Shown here in pieces: positions 26,872 to 35,046 of a stretch of 46,513 nt of DNA. A program made the position numbers and the translations under genes. The stretch comes from Prochloraceae cyanobacterium (GTDB taxonomy: Bacteria > Cyanobacteriota > Cyanobacteriia > Cyanobacteriales > JASJDA01): assembly GCA_030065755.1 (NCBI GenBank), contig JASJDA010000059.1, positions 1 to 46,513 on the forward strand, in the 5' to 3' direction. Below the pieces are notes generated by a model that saw only the letters and a program-made list of their open reading frames with translations, was not told the DNA's origin and did not search any database. Position 1 is the first letter of the stretch; each line of letters opens with the position of its first letter.

Positions 26872-27064
26872 TTACCTAGAGACATTCCCAACCGTATTTC
26901 TGCCTAAACTGCTCCCTATGATTACTAATATTTTTCTACTATGTCAAGGATTTTTTGATAATTATTTATTTTTTCTTTCTGCTGCCCATTGCCAAAATAA
27001 TCTAAATTTTTTGAAGCTCGAGTCAATTATTCGGCTAAAATAAAATTGAGAAATAATAGGAGCG

Positions 27065-27097
27065 CTGGGGCTTAAAAAATTAACTTCTAAGCCTCAG
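27065..27097 (-). terminator. Hairpin downstream of the response regulator
   Basis: CTGGGGCTTA (27065-27074) and TAAGCCTCAG (27088-27097) pair over 10 bp with one G-U and a 13-nt loop. On the minus strand it follows the regulator stop by about 40 bp and has a run of T in its loop. It may be a second terminator after the A/T hairpin at 27114-27140. Confidence 0.45.
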
Positions 27098-27113
27098 AAC
27101 ATCTTAGTGTATC

Positions 27114-27140
27114 TTAAGTTTTTTACAATAAAAAACTTAA
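27114..27140 (-). terminator. A/T hairpin overlapping the response-regulator stop codon
   Basis: TTAAGTTTTTT (27114-27124) and AAAAAACTTAA (27130-27140) form an 11-bp perfect stem with a 5-nt loop. It includes the TAA stop codon of the regulator gene. It is a plausible terminator or mRNA-end stabiliser, though GC-poor. Confidence 0.5.
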
Positions 27141-27844
27141 TTATTACTTAAGGCAGTTTCAAACTTATAGCCAACTCCCCTAACAGTATGAATTAACGAT
27201 GGCTCCGAGGAATCAGTCTCTATCTTTTTCCTGATTTGACCGATGTGAACGTCAACTACGCGCTCGTCCCCTACGTGCTCGTAATTCCAAACCTTTTGAA
27301 TTAATTCGGGGCGACGCCAAACTTTACCTGGATGGCTGGCTAAGAAATGCAACAGATCGAATTCAAGTGCGGTTAAAAACACCAAACTGTCATTGACTGT
27401 TACTTGTCGGCGTTCTGGGTCAATTACCAAGTTATCAAAGATTAAAGATTGTTGTTTTAAAGGAGTTACAGACCGCTTGCGTTTGAGAATAGCCCTAATG
27501 CGACATTCTAGCTCTACAAGATCGAAAGGTTTGGTTACGAAGTCATCTGCCCCTTTGCCGAATCCTTCTTGTTTGTCAGAAGTATCAGCGCGGTTGGTTA
27601 GCATGAGAATAAAGACGTCTGTTCGACTCTGCATTTGTTCGCACAAGTTAAAACCCACTGTATCTGGCAGGTTAATATCGAGAATAACTAGATCGGGACT
27701 AAATTTGTTAAATGCTTCTAAAGCATCTTTTCCATTATCAGCAGATTCTAGTTGATAATCTTTCTGATTCAAAAAGCGAACGATTAAATTGCGAATTGCG
27801 GGGTCGTCGTCCACAACAAGAATTTTGGCTGCGGGCATAGTCAT
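27137..27844 (-). CDS. OmpR/PhoB-family response regulator
   Basis: 235 residues. The receiver (1-120) has VVDDD, phospho-acceptor aspartate in LVILDINLPD, and the lysine of DDFVTKPFDL. The winged-helix DNA-binding domain (about 135-230) shows LTALEFDLLHFLASHPGKVW, RPELIQKVWNY, RVVDVHIGQIRKKIE and HTVRGVGYKFE. No kinase gene is adjacent, so the partner kinase lies elsewhere. It resembles, but as far as I can judge is neither of, the clock/light regulators RpaA and RpaB, whose receivers differ. Two ATGs (27844, 27838) are possible starts and the ribosome site is weak. The next gene rightward (28285) is divergent. Confidence 0.93.
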   Translation of the reverse strand: MTMPAAKILVVDDDPAIRNLIVRFLNQKDYQLESADNGKDALEAFNKFSPDLVILDINLPDTVGFNLCEQMQSRTDVFILMLTNRADTSDKQEGFGKGADDFVTKPFDLVELECRIRAILKRKRSVTPLKQQSLIFDNLVIDPERRQVTVNDSLVFLTALEFDLLHFLASHPGKVWRRPELIQKVWNYEHVGDERVVDVHIGQIRKKIETDSSEPSLIHTVRGVGYKFETALSNN

Positions 27845-28145
27845 AACTTTTTCTTAGCAAAAACTAGCTTATTATCTCAATTCGGTAGTGGTGGAGAAAA
27901 AGATGGTCGATCGAAACGTTCCACCGATCGTTTCTACTCAATTATTGACGGATAACTACAGCGATGCCAACAGTATTAACACAGTGACTGGGATAATCTG
28001 GTGTTAAATCGCTAGCATGTAGTTAGACTTTTATAGTGTTTCATTAATTAGACTACTAGAGGAAAGGCTTTCTTAATTATCTTATGAGTCTTATAAATGC
28101 CAGCGCCCGAATATTCAAGTTAAACTAGCTTGAGAAGGAGTGAAA
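27845..28145. promoter_or_regulatory. Divergent upstream region, no gene seen
   Basis: About 300 bp upstream of the response regulator (minus) and of the small reading frame and CPP1-like gene (plus). There is a short pair GAAACG / CGTTTC near 27918-27934. No clear promoter pair, repeat or RNA gene is recognisable. Confidence 0.4.
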
Positions 28146-28259
28146 ATGACACCAATTAAGATAAACCTATCGATTGTCCGGCTCGCTCTCGAATTCAATA
28201 ATATTTTTAGGTTCAGTTTTTCCCAACTTCATACATTTTATCTAAAGTGTTGCTACTAG
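28146..28259 (+). CDS. Possible 37-residue peptide upstream of the CPP1-like gene
   Basis: ATG at 28146, stop TAG at 28257-28259. A strong ribosome site GAAGGAG (28134-28140) sits 5 nt before the ATG, better than that of most genes here. The peptide starts MTPIKINLSIVRLALEFNNI and ends LKCCY. I do not recognise it. It ends 25 bp before the CPP1-like start and could be a small protein, a leader peptide or chance. It is reported because of the ribosome site. Confidence 0.3.
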   Translation: MTPIKINLSIVRLALEFNNIFRFSFSQLHTFYLKCCY

Positions 28260-28284
28260 ATGGAAAGATCAAAGGAGTTTTTAG

Positions 28285-28911
28285 ATGAGCGATAAAAATC
28301 CCTATCAAGAACTTGGGGTCAAGGAAAATGCTTCCTTTGACGAGATCCAAGAGGCAAAAAAACGCTTGAGCGAACAGAATAAAGACAATTCCAAAGCAGT
28401 TCAAAATATTGAAGCTGCTTATGACGCTATTATTATGGATCGCTTAAAAATGCGTCAGGAAGGGAAAATTAAGGTACCAGAGCGCATTCGCTTTCCTGAT
28501 AAAGAATACGAAACGCCCCAAAATGTTACCTCGACCCCAACCAATAACTCTCCTGGATGGTTGCAACAATTCATAGATACTCCTTCCCAGGCAGATATTG
28601 TCATCCCAGCAGGAGTATTTATACTGTTAAGCTCTATAGCTATATTTTATCCTGACAAAGCCCAACTACCACCACTGCTAGTAGCATTAGGATTTAGCTT
28701 TAATATCTACTTCCTCAATCGCAAGGAACAACGCTTTGGTCGCGCAATACTATTAACCCTAGTTGGTTTACTTGTGGGTATTGGATTGGGTTCAGTAATA
28801 GCTGACGTACTAAATAGTCAAAGTGGAGGGGGAATAAATTTTGGTTCCCAGCAGTTTGCTTCTATATTCACTTTTTTCTTGTTCTGGCTGATTAGTAGTT
28901 TCCTCCGGTAA
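28285..28911 (+). CDS. CPP1-like membrane protein with degenerate J-domain
   Basis: 208 residues. The N-terminus (NPYQELGVKENASFDEIQEA, then KKRLSEQ and NIEAAYDAIIMDRLKMRQEG) resembles a J domain but has no HPD motif, so it should not stimulate DnaK. Residues about 105-208 contain three or four membrane segments. This is the architecture of the CPP1-like family; the plant member, chaperone-like protein of POR1, stabilises protochlorophyllide oxidoreductase in chloroplasts. The function in cyanobacteria is less clear. A ribosome site AAAGGAG precedes the ATG. The last 20 bp overlap the convergent HAD hydrolase gene. Confidence 0.8.
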   Translation: MSDKNPYQELGVKENASFDEIQEAKKRLSEQNKDNSKAVQNIEAAYDAIIMDRLKMRQEGKIKVPERIRFPDKEYETPQNVTSTPTNNSPGWLQQFIDTPSQADIVIPAGVFILLSSIAIFYPDKAQLPPLLVALGFSFNIYFLNRKEQRFGRAILLTLVGLLVGIGLGSVIADVLNSQSGGGINFGSQQFASIFTFFLFWLISSFLR

Positions 28912-29578
28912 CTAAATCTACTGCTTCGCAAAAGTTATTGACAATGAAATCTGGTTGGTAACTCTGTAGCTGAGAGCGATCGCGAATACCAGATAGAACG
29001 GCAATGACTTTAATTTTGTGAGTTTTGGCAGCAACAATATCGGCTTCTGTATCACCCACCATCCAAACTTCCCTAGCTGGCGGTAACTCTTTTAAGGCTT
29101 TCTCCATGAGCAGAGGTTTGTCCTTGACATCGCCAGTTTTTATGTAGTCATTGCTCAAATAGTAGCGGCGATCGCTAGGAAAAAAACTCTGAAGATCGTA
29201 GCGATCTAATGCTGCTTCTAGTTCCTTTTGGCGACGCATGGTCATTACTACTAGATCGAATCCTAATTGTTGTATTTTGTTTAGGGTTTCTATAGCAATA
29301 GATAATGGGCGATCGTACTTTAAATAGGGCAGTTGATGCACGGTTTGACGGCGTAGTTGAGTGAATTTTTCTGCTTGGTCTTCGTCTAAACCAGAAATAA
29401 TTCCTATTTGTTGTTCGGGAGTGCGCGATCGCTTTAATTGCCAAAATTCTGATTTTGATAGTTCTCGCAAGGGCTGTTGGGGACGTTTGGTTTGTTCTAA
29501 ACACAATTTGTAAACCCGATAGTAGCGCTCGCTCACGTCCATTATCGGCCCGTCGAAGTCGGTAATCAGTCTCAGCAT
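28892..29578 (-). CDS. HAD-superfamily hydrolase
   Basis: 228 residues. Motif I is DFDGP (residues 7-11; nucleophile D7, acid/base D9), with proline in place of the usual threonine. Motif II lies in LVVMTMRRQ, the motif III lysine probably in KDKPLLMEKAL, and motif IV is MVGDTEADIVAA. The helical cap between about 15 and 95 indicates a C1-cap, phosphoglycolate-phosphatase-like subgroup. The substrate cannot be read from the sequence. The 3' end overlaps the 3' end of the convergent CPP1-like gene by 20 bp, so no terminator separates them. Confidence 0.82.
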   Translation of the reverse strand: MLRLITDFDGPIMDVSERYYRVYKLCLEQTKRPQQPLRELSKSEFWQLKRSRTPEQQIGIISGLDEDQAEKFTQLRRQTVHQLPYLKYDRPLSIAIETLNKIQQLGFDLVVMTMRRQKELEAALDRYDLQSFFPSDRRYYLSNDYIKTGDVKDKPLLMEKALKELPPAREVWMVGDTEADIVAAKTHKIKVIAVLSGIRDRSQLQSYQPDFIVNNFCEAVDLVTGGNY

Positions 29579-29719
29579 TAAATAAAATTTGTTAAGTTTT
29601 ATTTATAAATTACCGTAGTTGGCATTCTTTGGCAACTTCTTTTAATGAGAGCAATATATTTACTTTTACCTATACTGTAGATTATTCGATTAACTCTGCA
29701 ATTTTATAATTAACTATTG

Positions 29720-30004
29720 TTATGCTGTGGATCTTTCTCCTGACAAGATTAACTTTCGATGAAAAGTAGCTCCGTCTGCAGCAAACAATTCTACATAAAG
29801 ATCTGTCGCCTCAGGATCCTCTCCATTGTGTACTACAGCAATTACTTTGTAAAATTTCGGCTCTTCGTCGGGATCTTTAAGTTCGATAAATTCTCCAGTT
29901 CTAGGGGTAACTCGAAATCTATAAGAGTCTGTAGTTGATGCTGTAAATTGGTTATTTTGTTTTTTAATAAGCACGAATTCAAGTAAGTTTAAATTTTCTT
30001 CCAA
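29720..30004 (-). CDS. Small protein of unknown function
   Basis: 94 residues, rich in acidic residues and beta-strand-like pattern: SYRFRVTPRTGEFIELKDPD, FYKVIAVVHNGED, DLYVELFAAD. No signal peptide or membrane segment. I do not recognise the family, but the composition and ordered pattern suggest a real, conserved cyanobacterial protein. It stands alone, about 140 bp from the HAD gene and divergent from the gene at 30250. Confidence 0.6.
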   Translation of the reverse strand: MEENLNLLEFVLIKKQNNQFTASTTDSYRFRVTPRTGEFIELKDPDEEPKFYKVIAVVHNGEDPEATDLYVELFAADGATFHRKLILSGERSTA

Positions 30005-30249
30005 AGCTAACCTTTCCTTCCCTATAGGCTATTGCTTAATTCAATTGTTGTCTAAATTCAAATTTAAGTAATTGGAATAATGACTAAAAAAACTTAGTCA
30101 AATGTACTATCTCGATCGATTTCAAAGCGATCGATTTCCGCGAACTATATTGTCAAGGATAGGTTTAGATAGCACGGGATATTTTGCTGTTATTTTATTT
30201 TTTATAAAATTATATTTAGGAGTAATAAAATTTTTTATAGATAATAACG

Positions 30250-30579
30250 ATGGTAGAACCAATTGCAGCAATTACTTTACCCAATAGCCAAGATCCCATC
30301 AAAGAGGGTCAATGGTTGTCCAAAGCATTACGGGACTGGCTCGATCGCGAGTTTATACCCGAAGCGATTAACGAGAAAATAGCCCAAAGAGCTGCTCAAA
30401 TTTTTGTTCGCCAGCGCCTTGAAGGGGAAAATGACCTGGGAACTTTAGTAATTGCAATAGTAACTGAAATGCAAGCTTTCGATTTTAGAGCAAGTTTTTT
30501 TAGCGAATTTGCTATTGCCAATGCGATCGGCGATCTGCTCTTAGAAAGTCTGGGTGTCGATCGCTGCTGCGGACAATAG
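30250..30579 (+). CDS. Conserved small helical protein of unknown function
   Basis: 109 residues, predicted mostly helical: EGQWLSKALRDWLDREFIPE, INEKIAQRAAQIFVRQRLEG, LGTLVIAIVTEMQAFDFRAS. It is soluble, without signal peptide. I recognise no functional motif. Its codon use resembles that of its neighbours. It converges on rpsN with a shared hairpin at 30588-30629 between them. The role is unknown. Confidence 0.65.
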   Translation: MVEPIAAITLPNSQDPIKEGQWLSKALRDWLDREFIPEAINEKIAQRAAQIFVRQRLEGENDLGTLVIAIVTEMQAFDFRASFFSEFAIANAIGDLLLESLGVDRCCGQ

Positions 30580-30587
30580 GATAATAA

Positions 30588-30629
30588 AAGTTATCAGCTA
30601 ACAGATAACTACTGAATAACTGATAACTT
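30588..30629. terminator. Bidirectional terminator-like hairpin
   Basis: AAGTTATCAG (30588-30597) and CTGATAACTT (30620-30629) form a perfect 10-bp stem with a 22-nt loop, exactly between two convergent genes ending at 30579 and 30635. The loop holds a further partial copy, AGATAACT. Confidence 0.6.
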
Positions 30630-30634
30630 GGAGA

Positions 30635-30937
30635 TTACCAGCTAGATTTAACAACCCCTGGTAATAAGCCTTGGTGCGCCCAATCTCGTAAAACATTGCG
30701 ACACAAACCAAAATCCCGATAGTAAGCTCTAGGTCTTCCCGTGACCCAGCAACGATTGCGCTTGCGAGATGGAGCGCTATTGCGGGGTAATTGTTGAATT
30801 TGGCGATGAATTTCCAATTTTTCTTGCTGAGAGGAAGCTTGACGAAATTGTTCTTTTAATTCTTCTCGCTTAGCTGAGTATTTTGCTACCATGCGAGCGC
30901 GTTTTTTTTCACGCTCGATCATCGATTTTTTTGCCAT
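30635..30937 (-). CDS. rpsN: 30S ribosomal protein S14
   Basis: 100 residues, the usual length for the long, zinc-free bacterial/plastid form. It begins [13 protein letters not shown] and has the conserved C-terminal region [20 protein letters not shown] followed by [15 protein letters not shown]. It binds 16S rRNA in the head of the small subunit. In cyanobacteria this gene stands outside the main ribosomal protein operon, as here. Confidence 0.98.
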   Translation of the reverse strand: MAKKSMIEREKKRARMVAKYSAKREELKEQFRQASSQQEKLEIHRQIQQLPRNSAPSRKRNRCWVTGRPRAYYRDFGLCRNVLRDWAHQGLLPGVVKSSW

Positions 30938-31022
30938 AAGTCTTGCTACTATTATTGAATAAACACAGCATTCTCTATCTTATCTAATCTTTTGACTGGG
31001 CTGCCGGAAAAGATCCGCTCGA

Positions 31023-31682
31023 TTATGTAATTTCGGCCGCAGGGCACAGACTGGATAACTTACAAGCGCTGCAATTGGGCGATCGCGCCTTGCAAACTGC
31101 CCGACCGTGATAAATGAGGCGAATTGACCAATTTTCCCAATCTGGTTGGGGGACGAGCCGCATTAAATCTTTTTCTATGGGGATGGGGTTTTCTTTTTCC
31201 GTAAGTCCTAGCCGCCTGCTAAGTCGTTTGACGTGAGTATCTACAGTCACTCCGGCAATGATGCCAAAACCGTGGGCGAGAACTACATTAGCCGTTTTGC
31301 GGGCAACTCCTGGTAACTTAATTAATTCTTGCATCTGCTGGGGGACTTCTCCCCCATATTCGGCGACGATTTTTTGGCAAGCACCTTGAATATTCTTCGC
31401 TTTATTGCGATAAAAACCAGTAGAGCGAATTAAGTTTTCTAATTCTTCGCGATCGGCACCAGCTAGGGAAGGAGCGTCGGGAAAGCGAGCGAATAAGGCT
31501 GGAGTTACTTGATTGACTCTTTCGTCAGTGCATTGAGCCGAAAGAATGGTAGCTACCAACAGTTGTAAAGTAGTGTCGTAGTTGAGGGTACAAGTAGCAT
31601 CTGGATAGAGGCGTTTGAGTAAAATCAGAATTTCTAAGGTTCGCTGTTTTTTGCTAGCCCACTTACTAGTGATACTCACCAA
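31023..31682 (-). CDS. nth: Endonuclease III (DNA glycosylase/AP lyase)
   Basis: 219 residues. The helix-hairpin-helix carries the catalytic lysine (LPGVARKTANVVL) and the catalytic aspartate follows in VTVDTHVKRLSRRLG. The 4Fe-4S loop near the C-terminus keeps all four cysteines with spacing C-X6-C-X2-C-X5-C. The enzyme removes oxidised pyrimidines and cleaves abasic sites in base excision repair. It begins 9 bp after the rseP stop and is probably translated from the same mRNA. Confidence 0.97.
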   Translation of the reverse strand: MVSITSKWASKKQRTLEILILLKRLYPDATCTLNYDTTLQLLVATILSAQCTDERVNQVTPALFARFPDAPSLAGADREELENLIRSTGFYRNKAKNIQGACQKIVAEYGGEVPQQMQELIKLPGVARKTANVVLAHGFGIIAGVTVDTHVKRLSRRLGLTEKENPIPIEKDLMRLVPQPDWENWSIRLIYHGRAVCKARSPNCSACKLSSLCPAAEIT

Positions 31683-31691
31683 TCGAACCTA

Positions 31692-32780
31692 TCAAAAAAG
31701 TTGTTGAAAAAACTCTAAGTTTGCCGTATCGCGAACGATTAAAAACATACCCAGACCCAACAACAACACCAATCCAGTTTGCATAATTCCTTCTTGGAGT
31801 TTATTCGGTACGGGTTTGCCCGACAATCCTTCGATCGCCAAAAACACCAACTGTCCCCCATCTAAAGCCGGTATGGGCAAACTATTAATAATTGCCAAAT
31901 TAATGCTAATTAAGGCAGCAAACTGAAACATATTTCCTATGTCATTTTGGGCTATTTGGGCTCCCACAGCAACGATCGCTACTGGTCCTGCTACTTGCTG
32001 TGCTGTTTCTTGGAAGTTACTCAATAGCTGCCCAAAGCCTTCAAAGGTTAGCTTGGTAATTCGCTCGAATTCATTGGCACCAATACTAAATGCTTGCAAA
32101 ATGTTTTCAGGACGAGTGCGTATGACCTCGTTGTTAGGCTGAAGCATGACCCCAATTTTACCTTGACCGTTTTCGTCTGGAGTAGGGATTACTTCAATGG
32201 TTTTTATTTCTTCTCCTCTAGAAATTGTTAATTCTATATTGCGATCGGGAGAGTTTTGAATTGTCGCCATCAAAGACTTAATTGCTCGCTCGTTAGCCTC
32301 TAACTTCTCGCCCTCGACAGCTATAATTATGTCTCCTGCTTTGATTCCTGCTTTATAGGCTGCAGAAGTTTCTTCAGTCATCACTTGAGGAACTTTGACC
32401 CCTGGCTGATACTGAATATCTGGGATGCCAATTGTTGCTGCTTGAGAGACTAGCAGAAAGTAAGCAAAAATTAAATTAGCTATTACTCCCGCACTAATTA
32501 CGATCGCTCGATCGAATATGGGTCTGTTGCTTAGCAAGTTGGGGTCATCTTTAGGAATCTGACTGTCGGGATCTTCATCTGGAAATCCTACGTATCCTCC
32601 CAAGGGAAGAGCTCTTATTGCATATTCGGTTTCTTTTCCTTGATATTTTACTAGTGCAGGGCCAAATCCGAGAGAAAAGCGATTGACGCGAATTCCTTGG
32701 AATCGGGCTGCTGCAAAGTGTCCCAATTCGTGAACAAAAATTAAAATTGCCAATACTAAGATCGGTGCCAGAACTGACAT
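31692..32780 (-). CDS. rseP: RseP/site-2-type intramembrane metalloprotease
   Basis: 362 residues. The first membrane segment holds the zinc motif HELGH (VHELGHFAAARF). One PDZ-like domain (about 120-215: AGIKAGDIIIAVEGEKL) is present, against two in the E. coli protein. The third zinc ligand region is SLPIPALDGGQL near 305. A final membrane segment ends the protein. It cleaves membrane-bound anti-sigma factors or other single-span proteins within the plasma or thylakoid membrane. The upstream region (32781-33255) holds a dead tnpB remnant rather than another gene. Confidence 0.96.
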   Translation of the reverse strand: MSVLAPILVLAILIFVHELGHFAAARFQGIRVNRFSLGFGPALVKYQGKETEYAIRALPLGGYVGFPDEDPDSQIPKDDPNLLSNRPIFDRAIVISAGVIANLIFAYFLLVSQAATIGIPDIQYQPGVKVPQVMTEETSAAYKAGIKAGDIIIAVEGEKLEANERAIKSLMATIQNSPDRNIELTISRGEEIKTIEVIPTPDENGQGKIGVMLQPNNEVIRTRPENILQAFSIGANEFERITKLTFEGFGQLLSNFQETAQQVAGPVAIVAVGAQIAQNDIGNMFQFAALISINLAIINSLPIPALDGGQLVFLAIEGLSGKPVPNKLQEGIMQTGLVLLLGLGMFLIVRDTANLEFFQQLF

Positions 32781-32825
32781 AGTTTTAAAATCTTTTATTA
32801 TCTCAAGCAGTACACTGTGTATATT

Positions 32826-32863
32826 TTGACACTCCGAGCGCCTGAAGGCTCAGGGATTCTTGG
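32826..32863 (-). mobile_element. Right-end hairpin of an IS200/IS605-type element
   Basis: Read on the minus strand, GAATCCCTGAGCC, TTCA, GGCGCTCGGAGTGTCAA form the imperfect hairpin typical of the right end of IS200/IS605-type elements. It lies 5 bp beyond the tnpB remnant stop. In active elements this end also forms the 3' part of the guide RNA used by TnpB. Confidence 0.65.
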
Positions 32864-32867
32864 TTAA

Positions 32868-33098
32868 CTAACTCAACTTGCTATCACAAGTGTTACTACC
32901 AGCAATAGTAGAGGCTAAATCTTCCCAAGCGTTTATATCTGAAGATAAAGTTCCGACGTGCCCCGCCGTACTATGTGTTTTGTCAAGTATATTTAATGCT
33001 GCATTTATATAGCGATCTTCGCAATAACTGCACTCACAAACATGACTTCTTACAGATAAAGATTTTTTGATTCGTTTACCGCAGTTTACGTTGTGTAA
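32868..33098 (-). pseudogene. tnpB: C-terminal remnant of tnpB (IS200/IS605 or IS607 family)
   Basis: An open stretch of 76 codons before the stop at 32868-32870. It holds NCGKRIKKSLSVRSHVCECS, then YCEDRYINAALNIL, HSTAGHVGT, and NAWEDLASTIAGSN. These match the zinc-ribbon and RuvC-III end of TnpB (usual form CGxxxDRDxNAAxNIL, with the last catalytic aspartate). The first zinc cysteine is lost, a stop codon stands at 33099-33101, and the remaining ~300 codons and the left end are absent. It cannot be active. Confidence 0.8.
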
Positions 33099-33255
33099 TT
33101 ATTATAACGCGAGTTCTTACCACACTAAATATATTGCTAGGCTCGTATTATAGTATGGGGCACGAAGGCAAATTTAGCTAAAATATTATACTTTTAGCGA
33201 TTAGACGACACTAGAGGCCATATGTCCCTCCATAAGTAAAACAAATTAACTACAT

Positions 33256-33765
33256 ATGATTATTTGGCAACAAAATACTAGCGATCCCAATAATCCCGAT
33301 AACTTAGCCATTATTAAACAGTGGTGGGCAAATCTCAAAGGTAAAGAAATTGCTTTTGCTCAAAGATTGCTTGGAGAAACTGGCAACCTCAAAGAAATTG
33401 ACTGGGAACCTCAGAAATTTGACGAAAATTTCGCGATCGTCGCTCCAGAAATTCGCGGTATTACCCTCTATTGGCAAAAACCTGATTCTGAAAGAGAGCG
33501 CAACCTCACTCCTTACAAATTAGCACTTGACATTACTGCACAAAAGTTGTATGTCTATCCCCAAACTCAACAACAAGTAGTAATTAGGGTAGGAACGGAA
33601 GAAATTATTTATCAAACCGTAGAGATCGAAGATCCTTTGATTGTAGGAACTTCTACCCAAGATAAATACGTTCTTCTGCTTAGAGATCGGCAAAAACAGG
33701 TGCAAGTTAAAATTACCTTAGGTTCGGAAAGTTTAGCTTTACTCAAAAAAAGTTTGCCAGAATAA
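33256..33765 (+). CDS. Conserved protein of unknown function
   Basis: 169 residues, soluble, without signal peptide. N-terminal helix region (NPDNLAIIKQWWANLKGKEI, FAQRLLGETGN), then a beta-rich part (FAIVAPEIRGITLYWQKP, YKLALDITAQKLYVYPQTQQ, QVVIRVGTEEIIYQTVEIED). I do not recognise the family. The 5' side is flanked by the tnpB remnant, the 3' side by a heptamer repeat, so the gene stands alone and is probably transcribed by itself. Confidence 0.6.
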   Translation: MIIWQQNTSDPNNPDNLAIIKQWWANLKGKEIAFAQRLLGETGNLKEIDWEPQKFDENFAIVAPEIRGITLYWQKPDSERERNLTPYKLALDITAQKLYVYPQTQQQVVIRVGTEEIIYQTVEIEDPLIVGTSTQDKYVLLLRDRQKQVQVKITLGSESLALLKKSLPE

Positions 33766-33776
33766 TTTTAAAGTGA

Positions 33777-33804
33777 GGGAATAGGGAATAGGGAATAGGG
33801 AATA
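33777..33804. repeat. Heptanucleotide tandem repeat (GGGAATA, four copies)
   Basis: Four exact 7-bp units directly after the stop of the gene ending at 33765. Same class of cyanobacterial short tandem repeat as at 24953-24987, with a different unit. Confidence 0.95.
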
Positions 33805-34244
33805 GTCACGAGGAGCAAAAGGGTCGCGAAATATTTCCGAGGCTTCCTCGGAGTTAGGACCCACCAAGCAGGAGGCTGTAACCCTATTCAAAAATTTTCA
33901 CCGAAAAGTTGAGGAAATCTTATACGTCAACATTAGGAAAGAAGATCTCGAGGATACTGTTCCCCTTTCCCTCGTAAGCAACAGCCTCCGATAAAGAAGG
34001 GATGAGGGATGAAAGTATAGGGCCTGAAAATTTAGCCTTCATCTTTCATCCTTTAGTTGAGAGTTTGTTAGCATAATAGCCTCACAAGGGATTTATATGT
34101 CATAAAAGAGAATATCGTTATTATTTTGGCAGCCCTGTTATGGTGACAAAATGTTGGTATTAACCGACAACTAATCGATCTTGGCTGCTTTATTACAATA
34201 AATTAGCTAAGTAAAAACTGTTAATTTTACGAGTTTCTTTAACT
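33805..34244. other. Gene-free region with several hairpin pairs
   Basis: 440 bp. It holds a perfect 7-bp stem with a 3-nt loop (TCCGAGG 33836-33842, CCTCGGA 33846-33852). A 9-bp inverted pair is about 100 bp apart (GGAGGCTGT 33871-33879, ACAGCCTCC 33981-33989). Another 9-bp pair is GGATGAAAG 34007-34015 with CTTTCATCC 34043-34051. No reading frame is convincing. It may be a decayed mobile element, a non-coding RNA, or the promoter region of the DUF3285-ybeY operon. Confidence 0.45.
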
Positions 34245-34430
34245 ATGAGCGATCGAGCTTCATCCACAACCGCAACAGCTTCACGAGAAGTCAACGAACC
34301 CAAACCTAGCTTTGTCAAACTAGCAATGCGAAACATGGTGAGTAAAGGCGGTAAATCTTTAAGGCACTTTTTCCTCACTACCATTGGCATATTGGCATTG
34401 TTTATTGGTTTAGCTTATTTAACTCGCTAA
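34245..34430 (+). CDS. DUF3285-family small membrane protein
   Basis: 61 residues. A polar N-terminus with several S/T/A residues precedes the conserved stretch PSFVKLAMRNMVSKGGKSLR and a single membrane segment, HFFLTTIGILALFIGLAYL. This is the pattern I know as DUF3285, found in cyanobacteria, usually directly before ybeY. The gene ends 8 bp before the ybeY start, so the two are very likely co-transcribed. Function unknown. Confidence 0.8.
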   Translation: MSDRASSTTATASREVNEPKPSFVKLAMRNMVSKGGKSLRHFFLTTIGILALFIGLAYLTR

Positions 34431-34438
34431 GCAGGTTA

Positions 34439-35005
34439 ATGATGCTGCCAGCAGAAAAGCCTACTTTAGTAGTAGAAGTAAACGTTCAGGATATTTTTTC
34501 GACCAACTCATCCACCAGTAATAGTGGTGTAGAAGAAAACTACCAAATTACTCGGAGTACTTGGAAAAGTTGGTTTACTACCTGGCTAAACCTACTCGCT
34601 CCCAATATTCCAGCAGCAGAGGTTTACGAAGTTACCCTCCGTCTCACTGACGATCGCGAAATTCAACATCTTAATGCCCAATACCGCAAGTTGGACAAAC
34701 CAACAGATGTTTTGGCATTTGCAGCCCTAGAGGTAGACTTTCCTGTGACGTTAGATAAATTGTCATTATCCGAGCCTTTGTATCTAGGAGATCTGATAAT
34801 TTCAATAGAAACGGCATCTAAACAAGCCAAACAACAACAACATTCCTTAACTACAGAACTTGGTTGGTTAGCTGCCCACGGTTTTCTCCATCTTTTAGGC
34901 TGGGATCATCTAGACGAAGAAAGCTTGAAGGCGATGCTATTACAGCAGGAAATATTGCTTAAAGCTGTAGGTATTATCACTAAGGAAAGGTTGGCGATCG
35001 ATTAG
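34439..35005 (+). CDS. ybeY: Endoribonuclease YbeY (16S rRNA maturation)
   Basis: 188 residues. Family signature: LTDDREIQHLNAQYRKLDKP, TDVLAF, LGDLIISIETA, and the zinc motif HGFLHLLGWDH with all three histidines. YbeY is needed for 16S rRNA 3'-end processing and 70S quality control. Two consecutive ATGs (34439, 34442) are possible starts. The N-terminal ~45 residues are longer than in E. coli. It precedes dgkA, also the common order in other bacteria. Confidence 0.97.
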   Translation: MMLPAEKPTLVVEVNVQDIFSTNSSTSNSGVEENYQITRSTWKSWFTTWLNLLAPNIPAAEVYEVTLRLTDDREIQHLNAQYRKLDKPTDVLAFAALEVDFPVTLDKLSLSEPLYLGDLIISIETASKQAKQQQHSLTTELGWLAAHGFLHLLGWDHLDEESLKAMLLQQEILLKAVGIITKERLAID

Positions 35006-35046
35006 AGAAAACAACCATACTCCAAAATAAATTTGGGCGAGGAATT

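Noticed and set aside
27137-27844. RpaA or RpaB assignment for the OmpR-type regulator
   Set aside because: Receiver and linker sequences differ from what I remember of both proteins.
30102-30287. 61-codon plus-strand frame upstream of the gene at 30250
   Set aside because: AT-rich composition, no ribosome site, overlaps the better-supported gene in another frame.
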